Source of the DNA: a virus
DNA: 64,000 nucleotides
Reading direction: 5' to 3' (one strand)
Virus record (IMG/VR): IMGVR_UViG_3300028422_000919
Span: 1 to 64,000 of that record
The translations under genes were made by a program, and so were the position numbers. This document shows, one piece after another, positions 42,509-49,291 of the stretch. How positions within the stretch are numbered: the first letter of the stretch is position 1; every line of letters begins with the position of its first letter. The notes beneath the pieces were generated by a model that was not told where the DNA came from, did no database searches, and was given only the letters and a program-made list of their open reading frames with translations.

Positions 42509-43456
42509 ATGGCAACGAAGAGTTACACATGGGGAGTGTTCAAGCACTGGGCGAACCTCGCTTTCGTGGGAGGGTCGTTGCTTGCGGGGGTGGTGTTCGG
42601 CTGGCCAGTGGTTGCCGTCGCCGCTCTCTGCGAGGGGGCGGCCCTCTGGGTCCTCCCAGACATCCCTGCCGTCAAGAAGAACCTGGATGCTGAGAATCGG
42701 TACGACCAAATCGGAGAACAGCGGAGATACTACCTCAAGAAGATCTTCGATGCGACCCCGAAGACCCCATCCTCCGGTTTTTTCTCCTTGTTCGTCTCCC
42801 CGGAGACAGACTGGACCCTCCCCAGCAGGGATGAGTGGGGTTACTTCTACGAGTACGTCGACACCAGGAAGTTCAAGCAATACGAACGTCTCATTGCTAT
42901 CGTCAAAGAGCTGAGGGTGATCATGGGGGTACACTCCGATCAGGTGACAGAACCTCAAATTCAAGCTCTCGACGAGGCGGTCAACACCTGGCTAAAGCTC
43001 ATCTACACAGCTCAATCTCTCGACGAAACCCTTCAGGGGATGAGCCGTAAGGATCTGGAGAAGGAGGCCCGAGAGTTGGCAACCGCCCAAGAGAAGTCGA
43101 GGGGCGACCGGGCTGCGGAGATCGTCCTCCACCAGCGGCTCATCAACCTCAAACAGAAAGTCGAAGCCCTACCCGCACTGGAGCAGCGAAAAGGACTTGC
43201 TCTCGCCCAGGCTGAGAGATTGGTCAGTCAGGCTGAGACGTTCCTCAATACGGTGCGGACGTCGGAGAGTGGGGACGCCACAGCTCTCGATTTCATGGTA
43301 GACCGCTATCAGCTCCTGGAAGGCCCGTTCGACATGGCAGCGGCCCAGACGGAAATTCAACTTCTGGACGAAGGGGACAACCTACTCGACCAGATCCAGG
43401 TGGGGCTCGAAATCCAGAGCGAGAGGGCACATCAAGGGGGAGAGGCGGGAAAGTGA
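42509..43456 (+). CDS. Membrane-anchored coiled-coil protein
   Basis: 315 aa. Hydrophobic residues 16-48 form one or two membrane helices; residues about 125-300 are almost entirely charged helix. It starts 2 bases after the ATPase stop, so it belongs to the transporter operon. Layout recalls XpaC/TelA-type stress proteins, but I cannot confirm the family. Confidence 0.65.
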   Translation: MATKSYTWGVFKHWANLAFVGGSLLAGVVFGWPVVAVAALCEGAALWVLPDIPAVKKNLDAENRYDQIGEQRRYYLKKIFDATPKTPSSGFFSLFVSPETDWTLPSRDEWGYFYEYVDTRKFKQYERLIAIVKELRVIMGVHSDQVTEPQIQALDEAVNTWLKLIYTAQSLDETLQGMSRKDLEKEARELATAQEKSRGDRAAEIVLHQRLINLKQKVEALPALEQRKGLALAQAERLVSQAETFLNTVRTSESGDATALDFMVDRYQLLEGPFDMAAAQTEIQLLDEGDNLLDQIQVGLEIQSERAHQGGEAGK

Positions 43457-44055
43457 TGTCCGACGAACAACCCCCCACGATGGCGGTTTGTCCAACCTGC
43501 GAGGGCTCGGAAACCGTTCCCCAGCGCATGGTACCACTAACAATCTATGAGGAGGTGGTTGCTGAGCGGGACATGCTCCGACAATCCGAGGCGTCTCTGC
43601 GAAGACACATTAAGCGGCTACCCTGGTTCTGGCTGCTTAGAGTTCTGAAGGCAATCTTGGTATGTGGCATTCTCGGGGCCGCCGCCTGGCTGATTACGGA
43701 TGTAGCAGTCCAGGTAGCAGTCCAGGCAGCGGACTACTGGCAGGCTCAGAAAGCCCAGGCTGAAGTCGAGTCCCCCAAGTTCCCGATGGAAACTGCCCAG
43801 TCTCGACAGGGGCAGGCTCTTCTGGCCCGGGAAGAGCATGAAGAGGCGGTTACTCGCATCTTTGGGTGCTTGGAATACTGGGATGAGCGGAGATGCCTGT
43901 GCCTAGAAGAGGCCCTTACCCCGAGCAGCCCTCGAAACTATGTTCGGTTCAACATCATTCCTAACTGCTACAGGGACGTCTTTTTGTACCGTCTCGGGCA
44001 GATGGGGAACCCCCATCCCACGGACACCCCCTCACCACCCTCTCTTTTCGAGTAG
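43456..44055 (+). CDS. Single-pass membrane protein with CxxC motif
   Basis: 199 aa. An N-terminal CPTCEGS and helical segment are followed by one transmembrane helix (VLKAILVCGILGAAAWLIT) and a C-terminal domain with paired Cys (RRCLCLEEAL). The start codon overlaps the previous stop. Last gene of the transporter operon. Confidence 0.65.
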   Translation: MSDEQPPTMAVCPTCEGSETVPQRMVPLTIYEEVVAERDMLRQSEASLRRHIKRLPWFWLLRVLKAILVCGILGAAAWLITDVAVQVAVQAADYWQAQKAQAEVESPKFPMETAQSRQGQALLAREEHEEAVTRIFGCLEYWDERRCLCLEEALTPSSPRNYVRFNIIPNCYRDVFLYRLGQMGNPHPTDTPSPPSLFE

Positions 44056-44139
44056 TACCCCCAGGAATCCCGGTAGGGCGCCTCTATCGAATCCTATATC
44101 GGTAGGGGTAAACCCTCTATCGGCTTTGGAGCTACAACC

Positions 44140-44982
44140 ATGTCCTCTCACGCCATGCCGCCCATCTGGATCGTCGCTGACATCAAAGGGCCCCTCCGGG
44201 CCGAGGTCGACCAGAACATGCTGGGGCCGTTCGCCTACTCCAAAAGGGAAAGTGCCCTAGCCGCCGCCTCTGACCCAGGAACCCTACTTGCCCAGGCGGA
44301 AGGGGAACTCTCTGTCCAGGAGTTGGACGGTGTGTGTTTCCTCCAGGACGTTCTCAACAGCTTCTCAGCCCAAGATAGTGACGTCCTCATTCTGGACGAA
44401 GGCCTGTACCCCCTAAGCCCGTCGGGGGCTGCTTGGGTGGATGCCTTCCGGTCCACTGGGGAGTGGGTCCCTGTGTTCCAGGACGAGAATCCGGAAACCC
44501 GGATCAACACGGTGTTGGAGCGGATCTCCCACGCCTTGGGCATCGGGACTATCCGAGTGGCGGCGGAAGAGGGGAGCCGGATTCAGGAGTGCCACCGGCT
44601 GATTAAGGAGAACGTCTCCCTCCAGATGAACCCGGAGTCCCCCAAGGGAACTAAGGATGGGTACCTCCAAGGAGACACGACATTCTGGGTCTACACTACG
44701 GGTATGGCGAAGTTCCAGAGGCCCGAACTGGAGATGAGGGGGGTGCCGGCCTACTTCGTGAGGACCGCTGGGGCATCCCTCCAGGCGTGGGCCGCTTTCT
44801 CCATCGACAACGAAATCGAGGCGGGACAAGTCCTCAAGGACGGTGGGTCCACCCTCTCCGTTTCGCTAGTTGCTGTCCCCTCAGGGGACCCGTACTGGAA
44901 CGACAAAAACGGTTGCCTCCGGCTGGCCGTGTGGAAGGTCATGGTCCCCTTCGGGGGGCATGATTGCCCCACGTATCACTGA
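44140..44982 (+). CDS. Unknown 280-aa protein
   Basis: ATG preceded by GGAG. Alpha/beta protein with an acidic N-terminal half (DSDVLILDEGLYPLS) and a beta-rich C-terminal half. No membrane segment, no metal motif, no family recognised. Confidence 0.6.
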   Translation: MSSHAMPPIWIVADIKGPLRAEVDQNMLGPFAYSKRESALAAASDPGTLLAQAEGELSVQELDGVCFLQDVLNSFSAQDSDVLILDEGLYPLSPSGAAWVDAFRSTGEWVPVFQDENPETRINTVLERISHALGIGTIRVAAEEGSRIQECHRLIKENVSLQMNPESPKGTKDGYLQGDTTFWVYTTGMAKFQRPELEMRGVPAYFVRTAGASLQAWAAFSIDNEIEAGQVLKDGGSTLSVSLVAVPSGDPYWNDKNGCLRLAVWKVMVPFGGHDCPTYH

Positions 44983-44989
44983 GTTCAGC

Positions 44990-45196
44990 ATGTCTACCAA
45001 CACCCTCTGGTTCCTGGTCGACTCCAAAACCGGCGGCCTTGTCACATTGATGCCTCACATCCAGACTCCCTTGGAGGCCAGGCTCCCCGACTTAGGGGGC
45101 CATGTCGAACCCTACGTCTTCACCCACGAAAAGCTGGCCTGGGCTGCTCTGGAAAATGAGGATGCCTGGGCGGGGAAGAGGACCGTGAGAGGATGA
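44990..45196 (+). CDS. Unknown 68-aa protein
   Basis: Starts 7 bases after the previous stop. Begins MSTNTLWFLVDSKTGGLVTL, a strand-turn-strand pattern, and ends in a basic tail. No family recognised. Confidence 0.55.
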   Translation: MSTNTLWFLVDSKTGGLVTLMPHIQTPLEARLPDLGGHVEPYVFTHEKLAWAALENEDAWAGKRTVRG

Positions 45197-45429
45197 TGGT
45201 TCGTCCCGGATCGGCGGGGAAGTTCCTGTCCGCCGTGGAGACGGGACTTCGGGGGTCTTTGCCCCCTGACACCCAGGGGCTCCGCCTTGGCCGACAAACT
45301 CAGCGGCCAGGTGTTTTGGACCCAGCTTGCCCACTTTGGGATGCTGATCCCCAGTTCGATCAACCGGCTGAAGCTCTCTTTGGGAATCATTCTCCCCGCC
45401 TGAGCCCCCACCAAAAAAGCGGGGGGAGG
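45197..45429 (+). other. Interval without a clear gene
   Basis: Long frames exist here but their composition and starts are poor. A 42-codon TTG-initiated frame ending near 45405 (SGQVFWTQLAHFGMLIP) reads most like protein; it could be a gene remnant or the end of a frameshifted gene. Nothing firm. Confidence 0.4.
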
Positions 45430-45455
45430 GGTAACCATTGGGGGAGTTCGAGTAG
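45430..45455 (+). promoter_or_regulatory. Phage promoter upstream of small gene
   Basis: GGTAAC at 45430-45435, 13-base spacer, CGAGTAG at 45449-45455. Confidence 0.75.
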
Positions 45456-45493
45456 TATATCTAGCAAACAGGGGAAGCCCCCTACAAAAAAGG

Positions 45494-45522
45494 TTGACAG
45501 GGAGAAATCCCGGTTCTACTAT
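45494..45522 (+). promoter_or_regulatory. Strong sigma-70 promoter
   Basis: TTGACA at 45494-45499, 17-base spacer, TACTAT at 45517-45522. It stands just downstream of the phage-type promoter, so the small gene could be read both early (host polymerase) and later. Confidence 0.8.
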
Positions 45523-45533
45523 CGTCCTCAGCA

Positions 45534-45710
45534 ATGGGTTTATCCCATGCCGAGGGAGATAAGAAGTTCATGGATGCTCGGACCAAGCACACATTCAATG
45601 GTAAGCCGGCGAAATCCGCTACCCAGATGCGCCTGGCCCTGGCTGGTTGTGGCATTGCCATTCCGGCGAACAGCCCGGCCGATCCTACCAGGGGGATGCC
45701 CGACTTCTAG
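45534..45710 (+). CDS. Small 58-aa protein, near-leaderless
   Basis: ATG lies 12 bases after the -10 box, so there is little or no leader. Product starts MGLSHAEGDKKFMDARTKH; basic N-terminal half, hydrophobic Ala/Gly-rich middle. A terminator follows at once. Strong host-type promoter plus small size is typical of early phage proteins that alter the host, but no homology is recognised. Confidence 0.6.
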   Translation: MGLSHAEGDKKFMDARTKHTFNGKPAKSATQMRLALAGCGIAIPANSPADPTRGMPDF

Positions 45711-45736
45711 TTTCTCTCGTTAGAGAGACGATACGG

Positions 45737-45769
45737 AAGCCGGGCACCCGAGAGGGAGTCCGGCTTTTT
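45737..45769 (+). terminator. Intrinsic terminator after small gene
   Basis: AAGCCGG/CCGGCTT stem followed by TTTTT. Confidence 0.85.
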
Positions 45770-45968
45770 CATTTCTAAGCCCTGACGTTATGGTTCCAAC
45801 TAAGGGTTAGGTTGAAGGAACCCCCATTATCTCACTGGAGACATTGTGGGTTTGACAACAGAATAGTGAACTTAGCAGGTGAGTGTTTTGGCATCCCACC
45901 GAGCACTCATCCTGAGGTAAGGCCCCGTCGCCCACTTTTTTGTAGCCGACGGGGCCCTTGCCCGTTAT

Positions 45969-46040
45969 TCCGACGTAGCTCAACGGCAGAGCATCCGGCT
46001 GTTAACCGGAATGTTGAAGGTTCAAATCCTTCCGTCGGAG
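45969..46040 (+). tRNA. tRNA-Asn(GTT)
   Basis: Acceptor TCCGACG/CGTCGGA, anticodon loop CTGTTAA. A 10-bp hairpin GGCCCCGTCG/CGACGGGGCC lies just upstream. Confidence 0.96.
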
Positions 46041-46071
46041 CTTGGTAGTTTAGCTCCTGTGGGGTAAAGTT

Positions 46072-46299
46072 ATGTCCAGCGAGCGGTATATGTCCAGCGA
46101 GCGGTACCTGAAGGCAGCAGAAATCGCTTTGTTTCAAGCCTACGAGCAGAATCTTCGTGGGGAAGCTCAGGAGGCCCCCGCTGTGGGCCTCATGGATGGC
46201 ATTCTCTGTCTCCCAGAAGACGTGTTCGAGCTTCGGTACCTTGAGGCTACAGAAGCGAAAAAGCAGAGTGAAAGTGCTCTGCCTGAGGCAGAGGGGTGA
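46072..46299 (+). CDS. Unknown 75-aa protein inside tRNA array
   Basis: The first 18 bases (ATGTCCAGCGAGCGGTAT) are tandemly duplicated, giving two possible starts (46072, 46090). Helical, acidic C-terminus. No family recognised. Confidence 0.5.
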   Translation: MSSERYMSSERYLKAAEIALFQAYEQNLRGEAQEAPAVGLMDGILCLPEDVFELRYLEATEAKKQSESALPEAEG

Positions 46300-46316
46300 G
46301 CTGTCATTTGTGTTGA

Positions 46317-46392
46317 GGGCTATTAGGGGAGTCTGGTCGTCCCTGCCACCCTGTCAAGGTGGAAACCACGGGTTCAAATCCCGTATAGCCCG
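46317..46392 (+). tRNA. tRNA-Asp(GTC)
   Basis: Acceptor GGGCTAT/ATAGCCC, anticodon loop CTGTCAA. The ~100 bases after it hold a palindrome AGATGAGCT/AGCTCATCT and no gene. Confidence 0.95.
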
Positions 46393-46494
46393 CTATCGGA
46401 GATGAGCTGTAGCTCATCTCAGTCTGAGGATCTACTTCGGCACCGACATTAGCTATCTCCGGATTACGGGATAAGGACCCTCTAGGCTAGTTAT

Positions 46495-46568
46495 CGGGGT
46501 GTAGCTCAGCACGGTAGAGCACTCCGTTCGGGGCGGAGTGGTCGGAGGTTCAAATCCTCTCACCCCGA
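46495..46568 (+). tRNA. tRNA-Pro(CGG)
   Basis: Acceptor CGGGGTG/CACCCCG, anticodon loop TTCGGGG. Confidence 0.95.
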
Positions 46569-46571
46569 TTC

Positions 46572-46647
46572 GATGCGACTATGTTAGGCTGCTAGTTTGC
46601 TAGCCACATAAGCTGGAGGTTGGGAGGTTCAAATTCCCCTTCCGTCA
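46572..46647 (+). tRNA. Degenerate tRNA-Met(CAT)-like sequence
   Basis: Anticodon arm CTAGC-CACATAA-GCTGG is good. The acceptor (GATGCGA/TTCCGTC) has a mismatch and two G-U pairs, the D arm does not pair normally and the T stem has an A-C mismatch. A tRNA remnant or a divergent tRNA. Confidence 0.5.
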
Positions 46648-46657
46648 CACTATTCAT

Positions 46658-46731
46658 CTGGGAGTAGGGCAGCTCGGTAGCCCGCCTGCTTTGGGTGCAG
46701 GTAGTCGGGGGTTCAAATCCCCCCTCCCAGA
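46658..46731 (+). tRNA. tRNA-Pro(TGG)
   Basis: Acceptor CTGGGAG/CTCCCAG, anticodon loop TTTGGGT. Confidence 0.95.
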
Positions 46732-46736
46732 CTCAT

Positions 46737-46809
46737 TGCGGTGTAGCTCAGAAGGTAGAGCTACGCTCTCATAAGGCGTAGGTTGCCGGTTCGATCCCGG
46801 CCACCGCAA
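46737..46809 (+). tRNA. tRNA-Met(CAT)
   Basis: Acceptor TGCGGTG/CACCGCA, anticodon loop CTCATAA. Could be elongator Met or a lysidine-modified Ile tRNA. Confidence 0.94.
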
Positions 46810-46813
46810 CTAT

Positions 46814-46886
46814 GACGACGTGGCTTAGCAGGTAGAGCATCGGTCTGCAAAACCGAAGATTGTGGGTTCGATCCCCACCGTCGTCT
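46814..46886 (+). tRNA. tRNA-Cys(GCA)
   Basis: Acceptor GACGACG/CGTCGTC, anticodon loop CTGCAAA. Confidence 0.95.
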
Positions 46887-46889
46887 TAT

Positions 46890-46963
46890 CGGGGTGTAGC
46901 TCAGTATGGTAGAGCACTCGTCTGGGGGGCGAGTGGCCGGCGGTTCAAGTCCGCCCATCCCGA
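46890..46963 (+). tRNA. tRNA-Pro(GGG)
   Basis: Acceptor CGGGGTG/CATCCCG with one G-U, anticodon loop CTGGGGG. Confidence 0.94.
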
Positions 46964-46964
46964 C

Positions 46965-47033
46965 GTCTCCGCCTGTTGGAAGGGACTGGGCCTTCTAAGC
47001 CCGGGGTTGTAGGTTCGAGCCCTACCGGAGGTA
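46965..47033 (+). tRNA. tRNA-Arg(TCT) with reduced D arm
   Basis: Acceptor GTCTCCG/CGGAGGT, anticodon loop CTTCTAA, normal T arm. The D region is only about 13 bases and pairs poorly. Confidence 0.8.
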
Positions 47034-47035
47034 GG

Positions 47036-47108
47036 GGGCCGGTAACGCAATTGGTAGCGTAGCGGACTTTTAATCCGTATATTCTGGGTTCGAGTCCCAG
47101 CCGGCCCA
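47036..47108 (+). tRNA. tRNA-Lys(TTT)
   Basis: Acceptor GGGCCGG/CCGGCCC, anticodon loop CTTTTAA. Confidence 0.96.
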
Positions 47109-47155
47109 TCCCGTGATACCGAGGAGCCTCGGCCTTTCTGGTCGAGGCAGTTCAA

Positions 47156-47228
47156 GGGGCCTTAGCTCAGTTGGGAGAGCGGATGCCTTGCACGCATCTT
47201 GTCGTCGGTTCGATCCCGGCAGGCTCCA
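47156..47228 (+). tRNA. tRNA-Ala(TGC)
   Basis: Acceptor GGGGCCT/AGGCTCC, anticodon loop CTTGCAC. Confidence 0.95.
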
Positions 47229-47284
47229 TTCCTTTCAAATGCTGAAAGGCAAGCTACCTGTAAGTGGCATAGTCTAATTGCGCT

Positions 47285-47357
47285 GCGGGTGAGGCCCTTT
47301 TGGTTGGGCACCAGCCTTCCAAGCTGGGGGCAGCGGGTTCGAGTCCCGTCACCCGCT
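47285..47357 (+). tRNA. tRNA-Gly(TCC)
   Basis: Acceptor GCGGGTG/CACCCGC, anticodon loop CTTCCAA. Confidence 0.95.
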
Positions 47358-47361
47358 CTAT

Positions 47362-47434
47362 GCGGATGTAGTTCAGTTGGTAGAACACCGGCTTGCCAAG
47401 TCGGAGGTAACGGGATCGTTGCCCGCCGTCCGCC
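47362..47434 (+). tRNA. tRNA-Gly(GCC) with atypical T loop
   Basis: Acceptor GCGGATG/CGTCCGC, anticodon loop TTGCCAA. The T loop reads ATCGTTG instead of TTCRANY, and the outer T-stem pair is mismatched. Confidence 0.85.
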
Positions 47435-47451
47435 TCCCAACGCCATCTGGA

Positions 47452-47478
47452 GGTAACTTCGCCAGGTTTGTCCAGTAT
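47452..47478 (+). promoter_or_regulatory. Phage promoter for RNase Z gene
   Basis: GGTAAC at 47452-47457, 14-base spacer, CCAGTAT at 47472-47478. Confidence 0.6.
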
Positions 47479-47505
47479 GTCTCCCACGAACGACGGAGGT
47501 ACATC

Positions 47506-48342
47506 ATGAACTTGGCGGGAATCAAAATTGGGGGGATGTCCGTAAGCGGAATCGCCACTGCCATCGCCCTCCCGGAGCTGGGCATCTGCCTGGATCTGGG
47601 GATGGCAACCGATGAGGCACTCGGATGCCAAACCATCCTGGTGACCCACGGTCATCTGGACCACTTCCACGGCCTCATCCGTCACGCCTACATCCGGCAC
47701 ATGACGGGGGCCACGAAGACCCGGATCGTCTGCGAGCCACGGCTAGTCCCCCTCATCCACGGGTTATTCCGTGCTGTGGAGAAATTCCAGATGGGCCGTG
47801 CCCCCCAGTATGAGGTCATCCCGATCTCCCCGGGGGAGGAACGCCGACTCAGCAAAGCATACTTCGTGCGGGCCTTCCCGACGCATCACCGAATCCCCAG
47901 CCAGGGGTACATCCTGGTAGAGAAGCGGCAGAAGCTGAAGGACGAGTACAGGGACCTCGACGGCCGAGAGATTGGCCGCCTTCGCACGGAGGAAAAGGTC
48001 GAGGTAACTTACACCGTGGAGCTGCCGCTCCTGGCCTATGCCGGGGACACAAAGGCTTCCGCCTTTGACAACCCCGGAGAGTTGATGGACCAGGTTCTTA
48101 GAGCCAAGGTGCTGGTCACCGAGTGTACTTTCCTGGGGACTGACCAGAACGCTGCCTTCGCCCGCCAGCGGGGCCACACCCACATGTATGATCTGGCCGA
48201 GCGAGCGGGTTTGTTCCAGAACGAAGCGGTTCTCCTGGTTCACTTCTCTCAGAGGTACTTCGACAGGCTCATCGAACGGGAGTTGGCAAAGCTGCCGGAA
48301 CCCCTTCTGAGCAAGGTCCACTTCCTTCCCTTGGGGAAGTAG
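47506..48342 (+). CDS. rnz: RNase Z-like metallo-beta-lactamase protein (tRNA 3' processing)
   Basis: 278 aa, ATG preceded by GGAGG. THGHLDHFHG is the HxHxDH zinc motif, LAYAGDTKA supplies the bridging Asp and SQRY with upstream His the last ligand region, in tRNase Z order. It lies inside tRNA array 2, in which most tRNAs lack an encoded CCA and so need 3' trimming. A related MBL nuclease is possible, but context favours RNase Z. Confidence 0.85.
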   Translation: MNLAGIKIGGMSVSGIATAIALPELGICLDLGMATDEALGCQTILVTHGHLDHFHGLIRHAYIRHMTGATKTRIVCEPRLVPLIHGLFRAVEKFQMGRAPQYEVIPISPGEERRLSKAYFVRAFPTHHRIPSQGYILVEKRQKLKDEYRDLDGREIGRLRTEEKVEVTYTVELPLLAYAGDTKASAFDNPGELMDQVLRAKVLVTECTFLGTDQNAAFARQRGHTHMYDLAERAGLFQNEAVLLVHFSQRYFDRLIERELAKLPEPLLSKVHFLPLGK

Positions 48343-48384
48343 GCTACATTGGAGTTCTTCAGGGGGTGTCCCCAGCCCCCTTAC

Positions 48385-48459
48385 TGGCAGGTAGGCAAAT
48401 TGGTGAAGCCGAACGCCTGATAAGCGTTTGATGTGTGGGTTCGAGTCCCACCCTGCCAA
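48385..48459 (+). tRNA. tRNA-Ile(GAT)
   Basis: Acceptor TGGCAGG/CCTGCCA, anticodon loop CTGATAA. Confidence 0.94.
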
Positions 48460-48483
48460 CTTGAAGAAAAATCCGGCAGACTA

Positions 48484-48509
48484 GGTAACGAATTCTCCGA
48501 GCCGGGTAG
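48484..48509 (+). promoter_or_regulatory. Phage promoter inside tRNA array
   Basis: GGTAAC at 48484-48489, 13-base spacer, CGGGTAG at 48503-48509. Confidence 0.75.
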
Positions 48510-48514
48510 ATTTA

Positions 48515-48621
48515 GTGCGAAGGGGATGACGCCCCGAAAAATGACGAGGTTTTTTGACAGAGGCTTCGGCCAGAGTTAGGTTCCTCGTCAGCAGAGCCCA
48601 GAAAAATTGCTGGCTCTTTTT
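48515..48621 (+). ncRNA. Candidate small RNA
   Basis: Between the phage promoter and a terminator, no frame, three hairpins: GGGG/CCCC near 48523-48535, ACGAGG/CCTCGT (48544-48549 with 48583-48588) and the terminator stem. A sigma-70-like TTGACA-N17-TAGGTT (48554-48582) lies in the loop of the second. Confidence 0.5.
48593..48621 (+). terminator. Intrinsic terminator
   Basis: AGAGCC/GGCTCT stem with T run. Confidence 0.8.
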
Positions 48622-48646
48622 GATAACTCCAGAGAGAAGAAATTAA

Positions 48647-48779
48647 GCCGACGTAGCCCAGTTGGTAGAGCGCAACTTCTGCAAATTAGCTCAGACTCTC
48701 TCCTCATATGATGAGGAATCCGTCATGAGCCTACAAGCAAACACGGTTGAGGTCATAGGTTCAAATCCTATCGTCGGCC
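48647..48779 (+). tRNA. tRNA interrupted in the anticodon loop (anticodon not assigned)
   Basis: Acceptor GCCGACG/CGTCGGC perfect, anticodon stem CAACT/GGTTG, T arm ATAGG-TTCAAAT-CCTAT. About 67 bases stand where a 7-base anticodon loop should be, including the element at 48689-48738. Exact splice points are unclear, so identity is open. Confidence 0.75.
48689..48738 (+). ncRNA. tRNA-insertion element, copy 3
   Basis: P1 GCTC/GAGC, P2 GAC/GTC (48694-48696, 48722-48724), loop strands TCTC and ATCC, P3 TCCTCAT/ATGAGGA, then CTACAAGC. Confidence 0.88.
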
Positions 48780-48783
48780 TTTT

Positions 48784-48920
48784 GGGGATGTAGCTCAGTT
48801 GGTAGGAGCATCGGTCTGAGGAATGCACTTCCAGCTCCGACTCTCTCCCTTTGTAAGAAGGGAACATGTCATGAGCCTACACGCTAACCGATAGCCCAGG
48901 TTCAAACCCTGGCATCCCCA
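48784..48920 (+). tRNA. tRNA interrupted in the anticodon loop (anticodon not assigned)
   Basis: Acceptor GGGGATG/CATCCCC, anticodon stem TCGGT/ACCGA, T arm CCAGG-TTCAAAC-CCTGG. The loop region is about 70 bases and starts CTGAG. Depending on the junction the anticodon would be GAG or GAC. Confidence 0.75.
48834..48884 (+). ncRNA. tRNA-insertion element, copy 4
   Basis: P1 GCTC/GAGC, P2 GAC/GTC, loop strands TCTC and ACAT, P3 TCCCTT/AAGGGA, then CTACACGC. Confidence 0.88.
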
Positions 48921-48979
48921 CTCCCAGTCCTCCTGAGCAACCGGGGGAGGTATTGGAAGGTTCCACCGGAAGATCTTTT

Positions 48980-49116
48980 TGCGGGGTGGCGGAATTGGTA
49001 GACGCACCTTTCTAAGTAGAAAGCAATTGGCAGTCAGCTTCGACACTCGGCCCTTCCAGGGCCATCTGTCATAAGCCTACAAGCAAATTTTGCAGGTTCA
49101 AGTCCTGCCCCCGCAA
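48980..49116 (+). tRNA. Leu-like tRNA interrupted in the variable region
   Basis: Acceptor TGCGGGG/CCCCGCA, Leu-like D arm, anticodon arm near CTTTC/GAAAG, T arm GCAGG-TTCAAGT-CCTGC. The element sits between anticodon arm and T arm. The anticodon loop cannot be fixed (TAA or AAG), so identity is tentative. Confidence 0.75.
49037..49084 (+). ncRNA. tRNA-insertion element, copy 5
   Basis: P1 GCTT/AAGC, P2 GAC/GTC, loop strands ACTC and ATCT, P3 GGCCC/GGGCC, then CTACAAGC. P1 is GCTT/AAGC rather than GCTC/GAGC, a compensated change. Confidence 0.88.
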
Positions 49117-49119
49117 CTT

Positions 49120-49261
49120 GGGACGGGCTTCCCGGAGGAAGCCTACAAGCGTAGCTCAGATGGAAAGAGCGCAACCCTGCTAAGGTTGAAGTCACAGGTT
49201 CAAATCCTGTCCCACCCCTCGGGGTGGCACCGCTTCTCCCACTCAGCCCGTCCCGATTTTT
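49120..49261 (+). tRNA. Circularly permuted tRNA enclosed by an insertion element (anticodon GCT)
   Basis: Order in the DNA: element 3' half (P3 strand GGGACGGGCT, TCCC, P2 GGA, P1 AAGC, CTACAAGC at 49143-49150), then G-TA-D arm, anticodon arm CAACC-CTGCTAA-GGTTG, T arm ACAGG-TTCAAAT-CCTGT, acceptor 3' strand CCCACCC (49211-49217), three-base gap, acceptor 5' strand GGGTGG (49222-49227), then element 5' half (P1 GCTT, P2 TCC, ACTC, P3 AGCCCGTCCC) and a T run. Joining G49227 to G49151 restores a perfect 7-bp acceptor. The variable loop is short, unlike a normal tRNA-Ser. Confidence 0.7.
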
Positions 49262-49291
49262 CTCCTCTGGGAGGCCTGACAGCCTACCAGG

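Noticed and set aside
45193-45723. Long plus-strand frame of 176 codons
   Set aside because: It runs through two promoters and the small gene at 45534 in another frame, and its composition (Pro, Arg, Ser rich, no pattern) looks like a shadow frame.
48647-48779. Archaeal-type bulge-helix-bulge tRNA intron
   Set aside because: The two 3-base bulges around a 4-bp helix are not found at the exon borders.
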